Shown here piece after piece: positions 20,465 to 27,909 of a DNA stretch of 64,000 nt (the first letter of the stretch is position 1; each line of letters begins with the position of its first letter). The position numbers and the translations under genes are program-made. This DNA comes from Clostridium thailandense (GTDB lineage Bacteria; Bacillota; Clostridia; Clostridiales; Clostridiaceae): contig NZ_JAEEGC010000072.1 of the NCBI RefSeq assembly GCF_019207025.1, positions 22,176-86,175 of the forward strand. Direction: 5' to 3'. The notes under the pieces are model-generated. The model ran no database searches. It was not told the DNA's origin and was given only the letters and a program-made list of their open reading frames with translations.

Positions 20465-21097
20465 CTAACTTGTAAGTGCAAGCATTTTCTGTTTAAATAA
20501 TAGATTGAATGCAGCAATTGATCGACCCACACCAAGCATAGCTGCTAGAGTTCCTAGTCCGATTCCTATCACCTTTCCAGAAAACAACAAACCCATGGCT
20601 ACAGTAATAAGAACGCAAGAAATATCTACAATATTTTTAGCAAAGCCAAAACCTTTGCTCATTCGCTCTCCTATCACCTGGGTAAAACCATCTGCAGCAT
20701 TCGGAAGAAGATTCATTTCAACTGAAATAGCTGCTCCGATTCCTGTAAGTATTATTGCCGCTATAAGCAAAAGCAGCTTCACCATTAAGACATTACAGTT
20801 TATTGTTATCATATCATTAAAAATATTAATCACCCTGCTGAATATAATACTCATAGGAATCTGCAGCAAATCAAAAGTACGAAACTTTTTTCCGCGAAGC
20901 ACCATTTGCCCGATTACACACAGTATATAAATGCATAAAGTTGCATTTCCTAGATTTATTTTAAAAATATTAGAAATACAATAAGGAATGGAAATTATTG
21001 GAGATACTCCTAGCCCAGTCTTTGTATTCAATATAATTCCTAATGCAAGTATCAGAAGTCCAATACAATACATTCCCCCCCGATAAAATTCTTTCAT
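20465..21097 (-). CDS. YczE/YitT-like integral membrane protein (DUF6198 type)
   Basis: 210 aa with five or six hydrophobic helices. Family signatures are RGGMYCIGLLILALGIILNTKTGLGVSP at the start, LLPNAADGFTQVIGERMSKGFGFAKNIVDI in the middle, and VIGIGLGTLAAMLGVGRSIAAFN near the end. Relatives (YczE, YyaS) are membrane proteins without a firmly assigned substrate. AGGAAG precedes ATG 21097. It is flanked by about 130 bp and 190 bp gaps, so it is probably expressed alone. Confidence 0.78.
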   Translation of the reverse strand: MKEFYRGGMYCIGLLILALGIILNTKTGLGVSPIISIPYCISNIFKINLGNATLCIYILCVIGQMVLRGKKFRTFDLLQIPMSIIFSRVINIFNDMITINCNVLMVKLLLLIAAIILTGIGAAISVEMNLLPNAADGFTQVIGERMSKGFGFAKNIVDISCVLITVAMGLLFSGKVIGIGLGTLAAMLGVGRSIAAFNLLFKQKMLALTS

Positions 21098-21284
21098 AGT
21101 ATCTTCCTCGATTCTTGAATTTATATTATTTTTACAACTTTCATATCATATCTAAGTATATTTTTAATCTTAACACCACATTATTTCTTTGTCAAAAATG
21201 TTGTTTCTAAACACAATTCCCCAAAATCATATATCTTTTGCAATAGAATCTAATAAAGATATATCAATCTCATTTACCAAATAT

Positions 21285-22571
21285 TTAATAATAACAAACA
21301 ACTGGATTGCCCGCCTCAATATTGTCGAATATTAACTTTGCTAAATAGTATGGTGAATTTATACAGCCATGAGAACCATTTGTCTTATATATTTTCCCTC
21401 CAAACTCATCCCTCCAGCTAGCATCGTGGATTCCTATTCCTCTGTTAAATGGCATCCAGAAAGCAACAGCTGTGCTGTAATCTTGCCCTTTTAAAGTAGC
21501 ATTTTTCTCTTTATATTTTAATTTATAAATACCTCCTGGCGTCAAATCATTACTACTTGCATTTCCTGTAACAATATCTCCGTGCACTATTAGTAATCCA
21601 TTTTTATAAAGCCATAGATGTTGTTTTGTCATATCTATTTCTACATAAGTATTCCCAATATCATTCTTATCATGAGAAAAAGCAGTTTGAATATATGCAG
21701 GTTCTTTGGTTATAATTTTTCCTTCTCTAATTGCTTCATTTAAATTTTGTATTTCTCCAGTAGTATTAATCAACCATCCATAATCACCGCCACTAACATT
21801 TATTGCTTTTCCTGAAGTTGTAACAAAATTTCTTGTATCTCCGATTGTATTATAAGTATTAAATAGTAGGTTTAAATAATTTCTTTCTTTTTCTTTATCA
21901 ATTATGACCTCAAAATCTTCGTTAACTTTAAGCCACTTATTTATTATAGAACCATCTATAAGTTCTTTACGATTTCCAAAAGTATAGGTAATCTTTGAAG
22001 ATATATATTTATTAAGAATGTTTTTAATCTCAATAGTTCTTGGAGATTTTGAAGTATATTGTGGATTCACATAACAATTGACTGCCTCCAAATCTATTAC
22101 AGCTTCCTTCTTAAGTACTGCCTTTGCTACATTATCATATAAAACATCTTTATTAATCTTGTTTCCACTTACTTCATCTATAATTACATAGCCTTTATCT
22201 GTATATTTAAAGCTGGGATTTTTAGGTTCAACTATATTTCTACTATCAAGACAAGAAAGCTTTTCCATACTTTCTTTCAGCATTTTCTCATTATAAATTA
22301 GCGCATCTGTCATTTTTAAATTTTCTGTATTGAAAAATGCTAAGATCCATTTTAAAGGCCTCTGTTTATCTTTAAAATTCTTATATTCCCCTCCTGAACT
22401 ATGCTTTAAGGCAATATCAACCGCTGTAATTTGTTCGCTCTTACCACCACGCTCTTTTAGGTTCAACTTATATTCAAGAATCTCAGTTGACATTTTTTCT
22501 TTTACTTCATCTACGGTTTTACCTGAAATGTTAATATGATTAATTTCAGATCCAAAATAGAAATGATTCAT
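21285..22571 (-). CDS. L,D-transpeptidase with N-terminal peptidoglycan-binding region; true start upstream
   Basis: 428 aa from the first in-frame ATG. The C-terminal YkuD domain (about 300-428) has the catalytic signature in GIGIHDASWRDEFGG and NGSHGCINS; it cross-links peptidoglycan or attaches proteins through 3-3 bonds. The preceding 250 residues match the putative peptidoglycan-binding region common in clostridial L,D-transpeptidases. The frame stays open upstream of 22571 and encodes a membrane anchor (KIVIGIISSLCILLIIYLG), but no ATG, GTG or TTG is in frame there. An AAGGAG-ATG at 22676-22684 is one base out of phase, across an A-rich run. The gene therefore either has a frameshift or uses an unusual start. 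Confidence 0.85.
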   Translation of the reverse strand: MNHFYFGSEINHINISGKTVDEVKEKMSTEILEYKLNLKERGGKSEQITAVDIALKHSSGGEYKNFKDKQRPLKWILAFFNTENLKMTDALIYNEKMLKESMEKLSCLDSRNIVEPKNPSFKYTDKGYVIIDEVSGNKINKDVLYDNVAKAVLKKEAVIDLEAVNCYVNPQYTSKSPRTIEIKNILNKYISSKITYTFGNRKELIDGSIINKWLKVNEDFEVIIDKEKERNYLNLLFNTYNTIGDTRNFVTTSGKAINVSGGDYGWLINTTGEIQNLNEAIREGKIITKEPAYIQTAFSHDKNDIGNTYVEIDMTKQHLWLYKNGLLIVHGDIVTGNASSNDLTPGGIYKLKYKEKNATLKGQDYSTAVAFWMPFNRGIGIHDASWRDEFGGKIYKTNGSHGCINSPYYLAKLIFDNIEAGNPVVCYY

Positions 22572-22754
22572 AAAATATATTGATATTCCAAGATATATAA
22601 TAAGTAATATACAAAGAGAACTTATAATACCTATAACAATTTTATTGTATTTAATTTTTTCTTTTTCCGTGATATCATCTCCTTGTACTCTCGTAATGTT
22701 TTAGATTATAATACTTCACAGTTATTTTTCGCAATTAAAGATGTTTAATACAAA

Positions 22755-22791
22755 AAAACTATCAGTTTTATTTTACAAAACTGATAGTTTT
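22755..22791 (-). terminator. Terminator of the six-repeat secreted protein gene
   Basis: Perfect 15-bp stem (22755-22769 with 22777-22791), followed on the minus strand by a T7 run. Confidence 0.88.
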
Positions 22792-22832
22792 ATCTTATTT
22801 ATTTAAAAAATTATCTTTAATTTTGTGAAGTT

Positions 22833-23765
22833 CTATTTAGCGGCAGATGTTAAACTATTTATCATAGAATTCTCTTGATCCTGATTAATAGTTCCTGCAG
22901 TTACAAGTGTATCAAGTTTAGTTTTTATGAAGCTTGCAAAATTTTCTTTTCCAGCTTTAGCAGTTTTATCTTTATTAATAGTAAATAGATTTTGTATAGC
23001 GGTTTTTTGATCTTGAGTAATAGTTCCTGCAGTCACTAAGGAATCTAAGACATCAGTTTTTTTAGTAGTTTTTTCACTTTCGAAATAAGCCTTACGTTCA
23101 GCTTCAGTCATGTTTTTAACCTTATCCATTTCGGCTTTCATGTTAGTTTGTTCTTGTTTAATACCATCTAATACAGCAGTTTCTTGAGCTTGAGTAATAG
23201 TTCCTGCAGTTACTAGCGCATCGAGTTTAGTTTTTAATGAATTTTTAGCACCTTTGTTTTCTGTTTTAGTTCCTTCTTTTTTATGAGTAAATAAATTTTG
23301 TATAGCAGTTTCTTGATCTTGAGTAATAGTTCCCGCAGTTACAAGTGTATCAAGTTTAGTTTTTAATGAATCTTTAGCATCTTTGTTTTCTGTTTTAGTT
23401 GATGAAGTAAGAAGATTTATTAAAGCAGTCTCCTGATCCTGAGTAATAGTTCCTGCAGTCACAAGTGTATCAATCTTATTCTTTAATAAATTTTGAACAT
23501 TTGTCTTCTTATCAGTTGAGGAAGGCATTAGAAGCTTTAATGCAGCAGTTTCTTGATCTTGAGTGATGGTTCCTGCAGTCACTAAAGCATCAAACTTAGT
23601 TTTTAAGAAATCATTGCCAGTTCCTTTTTTGAAATTCTTATTTGCATGGTATGCTGCCTTTGTTGTACCCTTAGAGAGTGGAGCTGCTTGTGCTGTAACA
23701 GTTCCTATACCTATTGATGCCACCATGGCTAAAGCTGCAATTACTTTAATATTTCTCTTTATCAT
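22833..23765 (-). CDS. Secreted protein with six near-identical LVTAGTITQDQETA repeats
   Basis: 310 aa, ATG 23765 behind GGAGG. A signal peptide (1-27, cut after AQA) is followed by six repeats of a helix-turn-helix unit, L-x-T-LVTAGTITQDQETA-x-x-x-L, starting near residues 57, 97, 135, 178, 238 and 290. Linkers are Lys-rich and of varying length (GTKTENKGAKNSLK and similar). The unit resembles the repeat of DUF2680-type secreted proteins. Repeats 3 and 4 are nearly identical in DNA, so the copy number probably varies between strains. There is no wall anchor. The surface or extracellular function is unknown. Confidence 0.8.
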   Translation of the reverse strand: MIKRNIKVIAALAMVASIGIGTVTAQAAPLSKGTTKAAYHANKNFKKGTGNDFLKTKFDALVTAGTITQDQETAALKLLMPSSTDKKTNVQNLLKNKIDTLVTAGTITQDQETALINLLTSSTKTENKDAKDSLKTKLDTLVTAGTITQDQETAIQNLFTHKKEGTKTENKGAKNSLKTKLDALVTAGTITQAQETAVLDGIKQEQTNMKAEMDKVKNMTEAERKAYFESEKTTKKTDVLDSLVTAGTITQDQKTAIQNLFTINKDKTAKAGKENFASFIKTKLDTLVTAGTINQDQENSMINSLTSAAK

Positions 23766-24136
23766 TTTCTATAACCTCCAAAATTTAATTTAAATTTGAT
23801 TTCATGTATATCCTACCAAGTTTATATGGCAATTTGGTGACAACTTTGTGTAAGTATTGTTAATACCATGTAAATATCCAATATGTTTACACAACACTAT
23901 GATTAATCCAAAAATAAAACAAATGTCCAAAAGCTTTTTAAAATCGCTTACTTGTGATTATACCACTTATTCCAAATTGACTCATTAACCAGTAAAATTG
24001 GAATTCTGTCTTATTGTACTTTAATTTGTCGAATAAAAAAATTAAGCCCATACATTTTTCTGAATGTATGGGCCTGTAATAAATATAAATTATTGAATTT
24101 TCCAAGTAGCAATACTCTTAGTCTAATGAAATGCTA
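23766..24136 (-). other. Intergenic region with terminator of the CBS gene
   Basis: Terminator stem GCCCATACATT/AATGTATGGGC (24046-24056 with 24063-24073), followed on the minus strand by TTAATTTTTTT, ends the CBS-domain transcript. The remainder contains the upstream region of the six-repeat protein gene and no recognisable gene. Confidence 0.75.
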
Positions 24137-24592
24137 TTAAAGTATTGATTCAAAAGAATGTCTTATAACATCTCCACGGCTAATGATTCCAACTAATATT
24201 CCATTATGCTCAACAGGTAATTTTTTTATATGCTTTTTTGCTAGAATAGAAGCGATATCTTCAATTTTAGCATCTTGTGAAACTTTAATAACTTTCTTTT
24301 GCGCGATATTAAGAACGCTTAGATCTAAAATTTTTTGCACTCTCTCCTCAAACTCTTCAGCGTCACCTTTTATAAAGGCAGTGTAGTAGAAAAAATCAAC
24401 TACTAAATTCTCATGCTTTCCTATATATCGCATGATATCACCATCACTTATATAAGCGATAATTTTATTATTATCATTAACTACAGGCATACCACTGATA
24501 CGATGTTCAATAAACTTTTTAATGACAACTCGTACAGTATCGCTTTCCCTCACTGTATATACTTGATTAATCATAATTTCATGAGCTTTCAT
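24137..24592 (-). CDS. Two-CBS-domain protein
   Basis: 151 aa from ATG at 24592, which has AGGAGG 6 nt upstream; an ATG two codons earlier overlaps the ribosome site. Two CBS domains: residues 5-60 (HRISGMPVVNDNNKIIAYISDGDIMRYI) and 90-148 (KHIKKLPVEHNGILVGIISRGDVIRHSF). Free-standing CBS pairs bind adenine nucleotides and often modulate an unlinked enzyme or transporter. The acidic insert between the domains is typical. It is divergent from a MarR regulator, with palindromic sites overlapping its promoter. Confidence 0.88.
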   Translation of the reverse strand: MKAHEIMINQVYTVRESDTVRVVIKKFIEHRISGMPVVNDNNKIIAYISDGDIMRYIGKHENLVVDFFYYTAFIKGDAEEFEERVQKILDLSVLNIAQKKVIKVSQDAKIEDIASILAKKHIKKLPVEHNGILVGIISRGDVIRHSFESIL

Positions 24593-24670
24593 AACCATCC
24601 TCCTATCATATATAGATTTTATAAAATAATAGTAAATAGGAAATTTGTTTTATAAATTATTCTTTAACAA

Positions 24671-24724
24671 GTTGTATAATACAACCATATAATTTCATTA
24701 TACAACCTGTTGAGTTGTTGTCAA
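24671..24724 (-). promoter_or_regulatory. Promoter of the CBS gene with MarR-type operator sites
   Basis: Minus strand -35 TTGACA (24719-24724), 16-nt spacer, -10 TATAAT (24697-24702). A perfect 7-1-7 palindrome GTTGTATAATACAAC (24671-24685) lies just after the start site, and a second half-site ATTATACAAC (24697-24706) covers the -10. The arrangement suits repression by the divergent MarR protein. Confidence 0.72.
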
Positions 24725-24819
24725 TGATATTCTTAAGTAAAGCTCTTCTTGTAAATTCAAAAATAATTTATATTGTGTTAAAATATGCTTAGAAACAAGA
24801 ATAAAGTGAGGTAAAAGAT

Positions 24820-25254
24820 ATGGATCAACGCTCTTTAGAAAATATAGAAATTGAATTATCAATTTTACTTAAAAATTTAACATTAATCTCAACCTATAAA
24901 AAATTTGGCAATCTTGATAGATCTGCCTATCTTTTATTATACAGCATAATCTCTTGTGAATCTACTGGAGTAAAATCTTTGGCAGAAGAATTACATTTAG
25001 ATATCTCTACGATAAGTAGGCAAGTAAGAGTTTTAGAGGAAAAAGGCTACTTATACAGAATTCCTGATAAGTTAGACAGAAGATCGTACTTTCTCCAAGC
25101 AACGGATTTAGGATTAATTGAATTTAATGAGTGTAAACAGTTAAAGTTAACAAAATTAGAGGAGCTTCTAAAAAATTGGTCTACCGAAGAGTATCAAGTC
25201 TTCGGGGCACTTTTAAAAAAATATAATAGCTCCCTTGCTGATATTCTTAAATAA
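24820..25254 (+). CDS. MarR family transcriptional regulator
   Basis: 144 aa, one MarR winged-helix fold. The DNA-recognition region is LAEELHLDISTISRQVRVLEEKGYLYRIPDKLDRRSYFLQAT, where DRR is the wing motif; flanking helices form the dimer interface. The ligand is unknown. It is divergent from the CBS-domain gene; palindromes in the 227-bp gap overlap that gene's promoter, suggesting control of the CBS gene. Confidence 0.88.
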   Translation: MDQRSLENIEIELSILLKNLTLISTYKKFGNLDRSAYLLLYSIISCESTGVKSLAEELHLDISTISRQVRVLEEKGYLYRIPDKLDRRSYFLQATDLGLIEFNECKQLKLTKLEELLKNWSTEEYQVFGALLKKYNSSLADILK

Positions 25255-25387
25255 CTTCAAATTATCAAAAACCTCTGAAATATCAGCCTAATTTCCAAAA
25301 TATATATTGGCAGAGAAACAAGTACCCAGTATAATATAATCTATGAGTTACAAAATTTTAAACCTATACGAAGAGGAGATGTTAAAA

Positions 25388-25714
25388 ATGGATGTTTTGA
25401 ATTATTTCACTAACAGAGAAGATTGTGAAAATTTTTTAAATAATTTTAATTTTGAATATTTTATACCTTATTTCCATGATTGGGCTGATTATAATAGATA
25501 TACTGTTAAGCTTAATGAAGAATGTACAAAGATAACATATTGCTCTTTAGATTCTGTTAAAGATGGATTAGTTAAAGATTCTTTTCCTTTTTTTGATGTT
25601 GAAAGACTCAAGATTAAAAATAAAGAAGGAATATTAGTAAATGCTTTTCAACTTGCTCAAGCAGGTGAGTCTCTAAGAAGATATGTAAAAGGAAAAAAAT
25701 ATTTATCAGAATAA
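25388..25714 (+). CDS. Hypothetical protein, 108 aa
   Basis: I do not recognise the family. ATG 25388 is chosen because GAGGAG lies 9 nt upstream; two earlier in-frame starts sit on or before that site. The protein is acidic and soluble, with no signal peptide or membrane helix. It starts MDVLNYFTNREDCENFLNNF, has an aromatic stretch YFIPYFHDWADYNRYTVKL, and ends with a basic YVKGKKYLSE. A terminator follows. It lies about 130 bp after marR and may be its companion. Confidence 0.55.
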   Translation: MDVLNYFTNREDCENFLNNFNFEYFIPYFHDWADYNRYTVKLNEECTKITYCSLDSVKDGLVKDSFPFFDVERLKIKNKEGILVNAFQLAQAGESLRRYVKGKKYLSE

Positions 25715-25755
25715 TATTAGTAAACTTACGTCTAACTAAAAATTCCAATTAGTGC

Positions 25756-25785
25756 AAAGTACCCATCAAAAGCGGAGGGTACTTT
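25756..25785 (+). terminator. Terminator after the 108-aa gene
   Basis: Perfect 9-bp stem AAAGTACCC/GGGTACTTT, with the T run continuing to 25788. Confidence 0.82.
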
Positions 25786-25854
25786 TTTAAATTTTCACTT
25801 CATAATTCTTATCATACTGTGTTTTTATATGAAACGTAATTATGTAATAAAAAA

Positions 25855-25967
25855 ATAAGTACCAGCTGTTTTAGCAGTACTTATCCTTTTTAATATGTCT
25901 ATAATCTATAATATAATAAGGGGGACTTATTATATTTCTTTATTTTATCTAAGGCTTAATGCCTTAG
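25855..25967. repeat. Cluster of three short inverted repeats
   Basis: Three hairpins follow one another. The first is AAGTAC..GTACTT (about 25857-25882; on the minus strand it is followed by ATTTTTTTA and could terminate the GNAT remnant). The second is TATAATAAG-GGGGA-CTTATTATA (25912-25934, perfect 9 bp). The third is CTAAGGC-TTAAT-GCCTTAG (25949-25967, perfect 7 bp). No gene lies between 25786 and 26082. Confidence 0.5.
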
Positions 25968-26082
25968 TACACTTATTATATATCCGAATTGTTACAGTAA
26001 TGTGACAATTTTATTACTCTATTGTGTATTTTATCAACTTTTTGTAAAAATTATTCAAAATAATTATTTTTGGATTATCAAC

Positions 26083-26369
26083 TTAAAGCTGTACCCAATA
26101 TCTCTGAACTATTTCTCCATCTTCTATAACCTCATTTTCTAAAACTCCACCATTCTTTATAATTGTTTTAACAGAATCTAGATTTCTTTTATCGCAGGTA
26201 ATTAAAACTTTATTAATTTCCAATTTTTTAGCTATAGGTAAAGCCATAGCTAACATTATTGATGCATATCCTTTCTTTCGTTCTGATGGCCGGATACCAT
26301 ATTCAATATGTCCACCAAAATTTAATAAGTAATCATTTAAGTAATGATTAATTCAAGTTTCAAATTCAT
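26083..26369 (-). pseudogene. GNAT acetyltransferase with internal deletion
   Basis: The minus strand keeps a start (ATG 26369 behind GGAGGG, MNLKLELIIT then a stop). In another frame it keeps the C-terminal GNAT core LNDYLLNFGGHIEYGIRPSE, then KKGYASIMLAMALPIAKKL (the acetyl-CoA pyrophosphate loop), then VLITCDKRNLDSVKTIIKNG. About 90 residues expected between the N-terminus and LNDYLL are gone. A deletion with frame loss has inactivated the gene. The palindromic sites upstream may be its old control region. Confidence 0.8.
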
Positions 26370-26428
26370 CCCTCCATTATTTTTCACACAATTCTTCCTT
26401 ATAAAAAATTCCTATAACCAAAAAAATG

Positions 26429-26466
26429 AACAGTAACTGTTATTTGTTCCTTACTTACTGTAACAG
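26429..26466. promoter_or_regulatory. Palindromes AACAGTAACTGTT and CTGTAACAG
   Basis: AACAGT-A-ACTGTT (26429-26441, perfect) and a related CTGT-A-ACAG (26458-26466) lie between the GNAT remnant and the Nif11-like gene. They are possible operator sites for either; no regulator is identified. Confidence 0.4.
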
Positions 26467-26548
26467 AATAATATGTTACCACCTATTAACTTAAATTCTA
26501 CTATAGTGCTATAATAATATTATTAATTTAAAATAAGGAGCTGTTATC

Positions 26549-26824
26549 ATGAACAATATAATTACCGAATTGGAATTACTCTATTCTGATGCAAAAAAAG
26601 ACCCTTTGTTAAAAAAGAAGTTACTTGCAACCCGTTCCGCAGATGATCCTATGGATGCCTTTTGCAAAGTAGCTTGCGATGCTGGACATTCTATAACTGT
26701 TGGTGAGCTTTTCTCAGCTGGACAAGAATATAGTGACAACCAATGCAAAAGCACAAATGGTGGAAATCCTTACCCATACGACTCCTTTGAAGACACATAC
26801 GAGACATTTCTAGCTTCTCTATGA
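26549..26824 (+). CDS. Nif11-like small protein (possible leader-type peptide)
   Basis: 91 aa, ATG 26549 behind AAGGAG. The region DPLLKKKLLATRSADDPMDAFCKVACDAGHSITVGELFSAG follows the Nif11-like pattern of an N-terminal helix, a D-P-x-L-K-x-K-L turn and the A-G-x-x-I-T-V-x-E-L helix. This pattern is shared by RiPP leader peptides and by stand-alone clostridial proteins. A GG motif (STNGG) is followed by an 18-residue tail, NPYPYDSFEDTYETFLASL. No RiPP-modifying enzyme, peptidase-exporter or second precursor is in the window, so a stand-alone role is at least as likely. Confidence 0.6.
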   Translation: MNNIITELELLYSDAKKDPLLKKKLLATRSADDPMDAFCKVACDAGHSITVGELFSAGQEYSDNQCKSTNGGNPYPYDSFEDTYETFLASL

Positions 26825-26870
26825 ACTGCATATGCATGTTAGAAAATAAACCTTTATTTCAATAATTTTT

Positions 26871-27002
26871 AAGGGCTGTTACATTTAGAAAAACACGACC
26901 GAAAGTAGAATTATGCTCAGAGAGAAGTCGCCAAGCTTCCAAAACCTCTCTGCGTATAATTTTATTTCCTAGCATAATTCTTTTTAAATGCACCAACCCC
27001 TT
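26871..27002. repeat. Intergenic palindromic repeat, copy D
   Basis: Imperfect palindrome. Outer arms AAGGGCTGTT.. and ..AACCCCTT pair, next AGAATTATGCT pairs with AGCATAATTCT, then CAGAGAG pairs with CTCTCTG. The right arm carries TTATACGCAGAGA (complement of 26947-26959), the family motif. It lies between two convergent genes. Confidence 0.75.
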
Positions 27003-27093
27003 AGAAAATTCCTCATACTAATTTGGTAATACAGCGTTTGTTATTCCAAATTATACCACTATAAATAATAGTAGAATCCCATTATAAATAGCT

Positions 27094-27498
27094 TTATTTT
27101 ATAGTTGTATCTTTATCTGAAAATAAGTAATAAATTTCAGAATACTCTTCTCTTGGATAATATTCATGTACTAAATTTAAAAAACCGTCAATGTCACCGA
27201 CATGCATGTAATGTAATATTTGTTGTATTATTATAATCAATGTTAAATCATCAGAAGTTTTATTTGTATCTCTAATCCATTTCATTTCTTCACATCGCAT
27301 AATCATAGATAATAACTCAGGTGGCTTTCCATCTACTATAGCTTGTACGCCTATTTTTAGATAGTCATAGATGACATCATTTGAACTATATTCTTCAAAT
27401 TTATTTTTCACGCCAATAAAGCCACTTTGTGTGCATACAAGTAACAAATTTGCACAATTAAAAAATAACTTTTTTAACCTTTCTTCAAAATTAAACAT
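27094..27498 (-). CDS. Hypothetical protein with a MotA-loop-like segment
   Basis: 134 aa, ATG 27498 with AGAGGGA upstream. The segment QSGFIGVKNKFEEYSSNDVIYDYLKIGVQAIVDGKPPELL resembles the cytoplasmic loop of MotA stator proteins (pattern G-L-x-A-L-E followed by G-L-Q-x-x-V-D-G-x-x-P-E). The MotA membrane helices are absent and the rest is unlike it. It has no signal peptide; helices predominate. Possible roles include a stator-related soluble protein, but this is speculative. It is flanked by a palindromic repeat downstream. Confidence 0.45.
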   Translation of the reverse strand: MFNFEERLKKLFFNCANLLLVCTQSGFIGVKNKFEEYSSNDVIYDYLKIGVQAIVDGKPPELLSMIMRCEEMKWIRDTNKTSDDLTLIIIIQQILHYMHVGDIDGFLNLVHEYYPREEYSEIYYLFSDKDTTIK

Positions 27499-27715
27499 AA
27501 TATATCCCTCTTCACTTCATAATATCATCTGTATTGAAAATATCCCTATGCAATGTACATTCGCATTTATCTACTATTTCAATTTAATTAAAGGAAATTA
27601 TATCATACTTATGTTCATATTTCCATTGCAATTATTTTTTCTAAATTGATAATGCCAGTGTTTTTTATAATAAATCCTCAAATATCCAATAAAGTATTTC
27701 TTAAATAATTATAAT

Positions 27716-27747
27716 AAACAAGCCTGCCTTTTTGGTAAGCTTGTTTT
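27716..27747 (-). terminator. Terminator downstream of the soluble MCP
   Basis: AAACAAGC..GCTTGTTT stem (with additional TGCC/GGTA pairing), then TTTATTATAA on the minus strand. The stretch 27499-27787 otherwise shows no gene. Confidence 0.65.
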
Positions 27748-27787
27748 AAAATTCTTAATATAAGCTCATAATAAACTATATTGTAAC

Positions 27788-27877
27788 TTAATTTTCGACT
27801 ATAATGTTATTTTTAGCACCTCCATTAATAGTGCCAACTCCGATGACAACAGGCATTTTAGACTTATAGCGATGCAC
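27788..27877 (-). CDS. Possible 29-aa peptide after the MCP gene
   Basis: GTG 27877 follows AAGGAAGG by about 10 nt; the product is MHRYKSKMPVVIGVGTINGG plus nine residues. The MPVVIGVGTINGG part is loosely reminiscent of small spore proteins of the GerP type, but the match is too short to name. An overlapping frame from an ATG two bases earlier encodes a 26-residue alternative. A terminator follows. Confidence 0.22.
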   Translation of the reverse strand: MHRYKSKMPVVIGVGTINGGAKNNIIVEN

Positions 27878-27909
27878 ATAGCTCTTACCTTCCTTTTTCT
27901 TGATTATTG

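Noticed and set aside
25855..25967. CRISPR or tandem direct-repeat array
   Set aside because: The short repeats are inverted, not regularly spaced direct repeats, and no cas gene is present anywhere in the window.
26549..26824. RiPP biosynthetic cluster
   Set aside because: Only a possible leader-type peptide is present; no maturase, protease or dedicated exporter is nearby, so no cluster is claimed.
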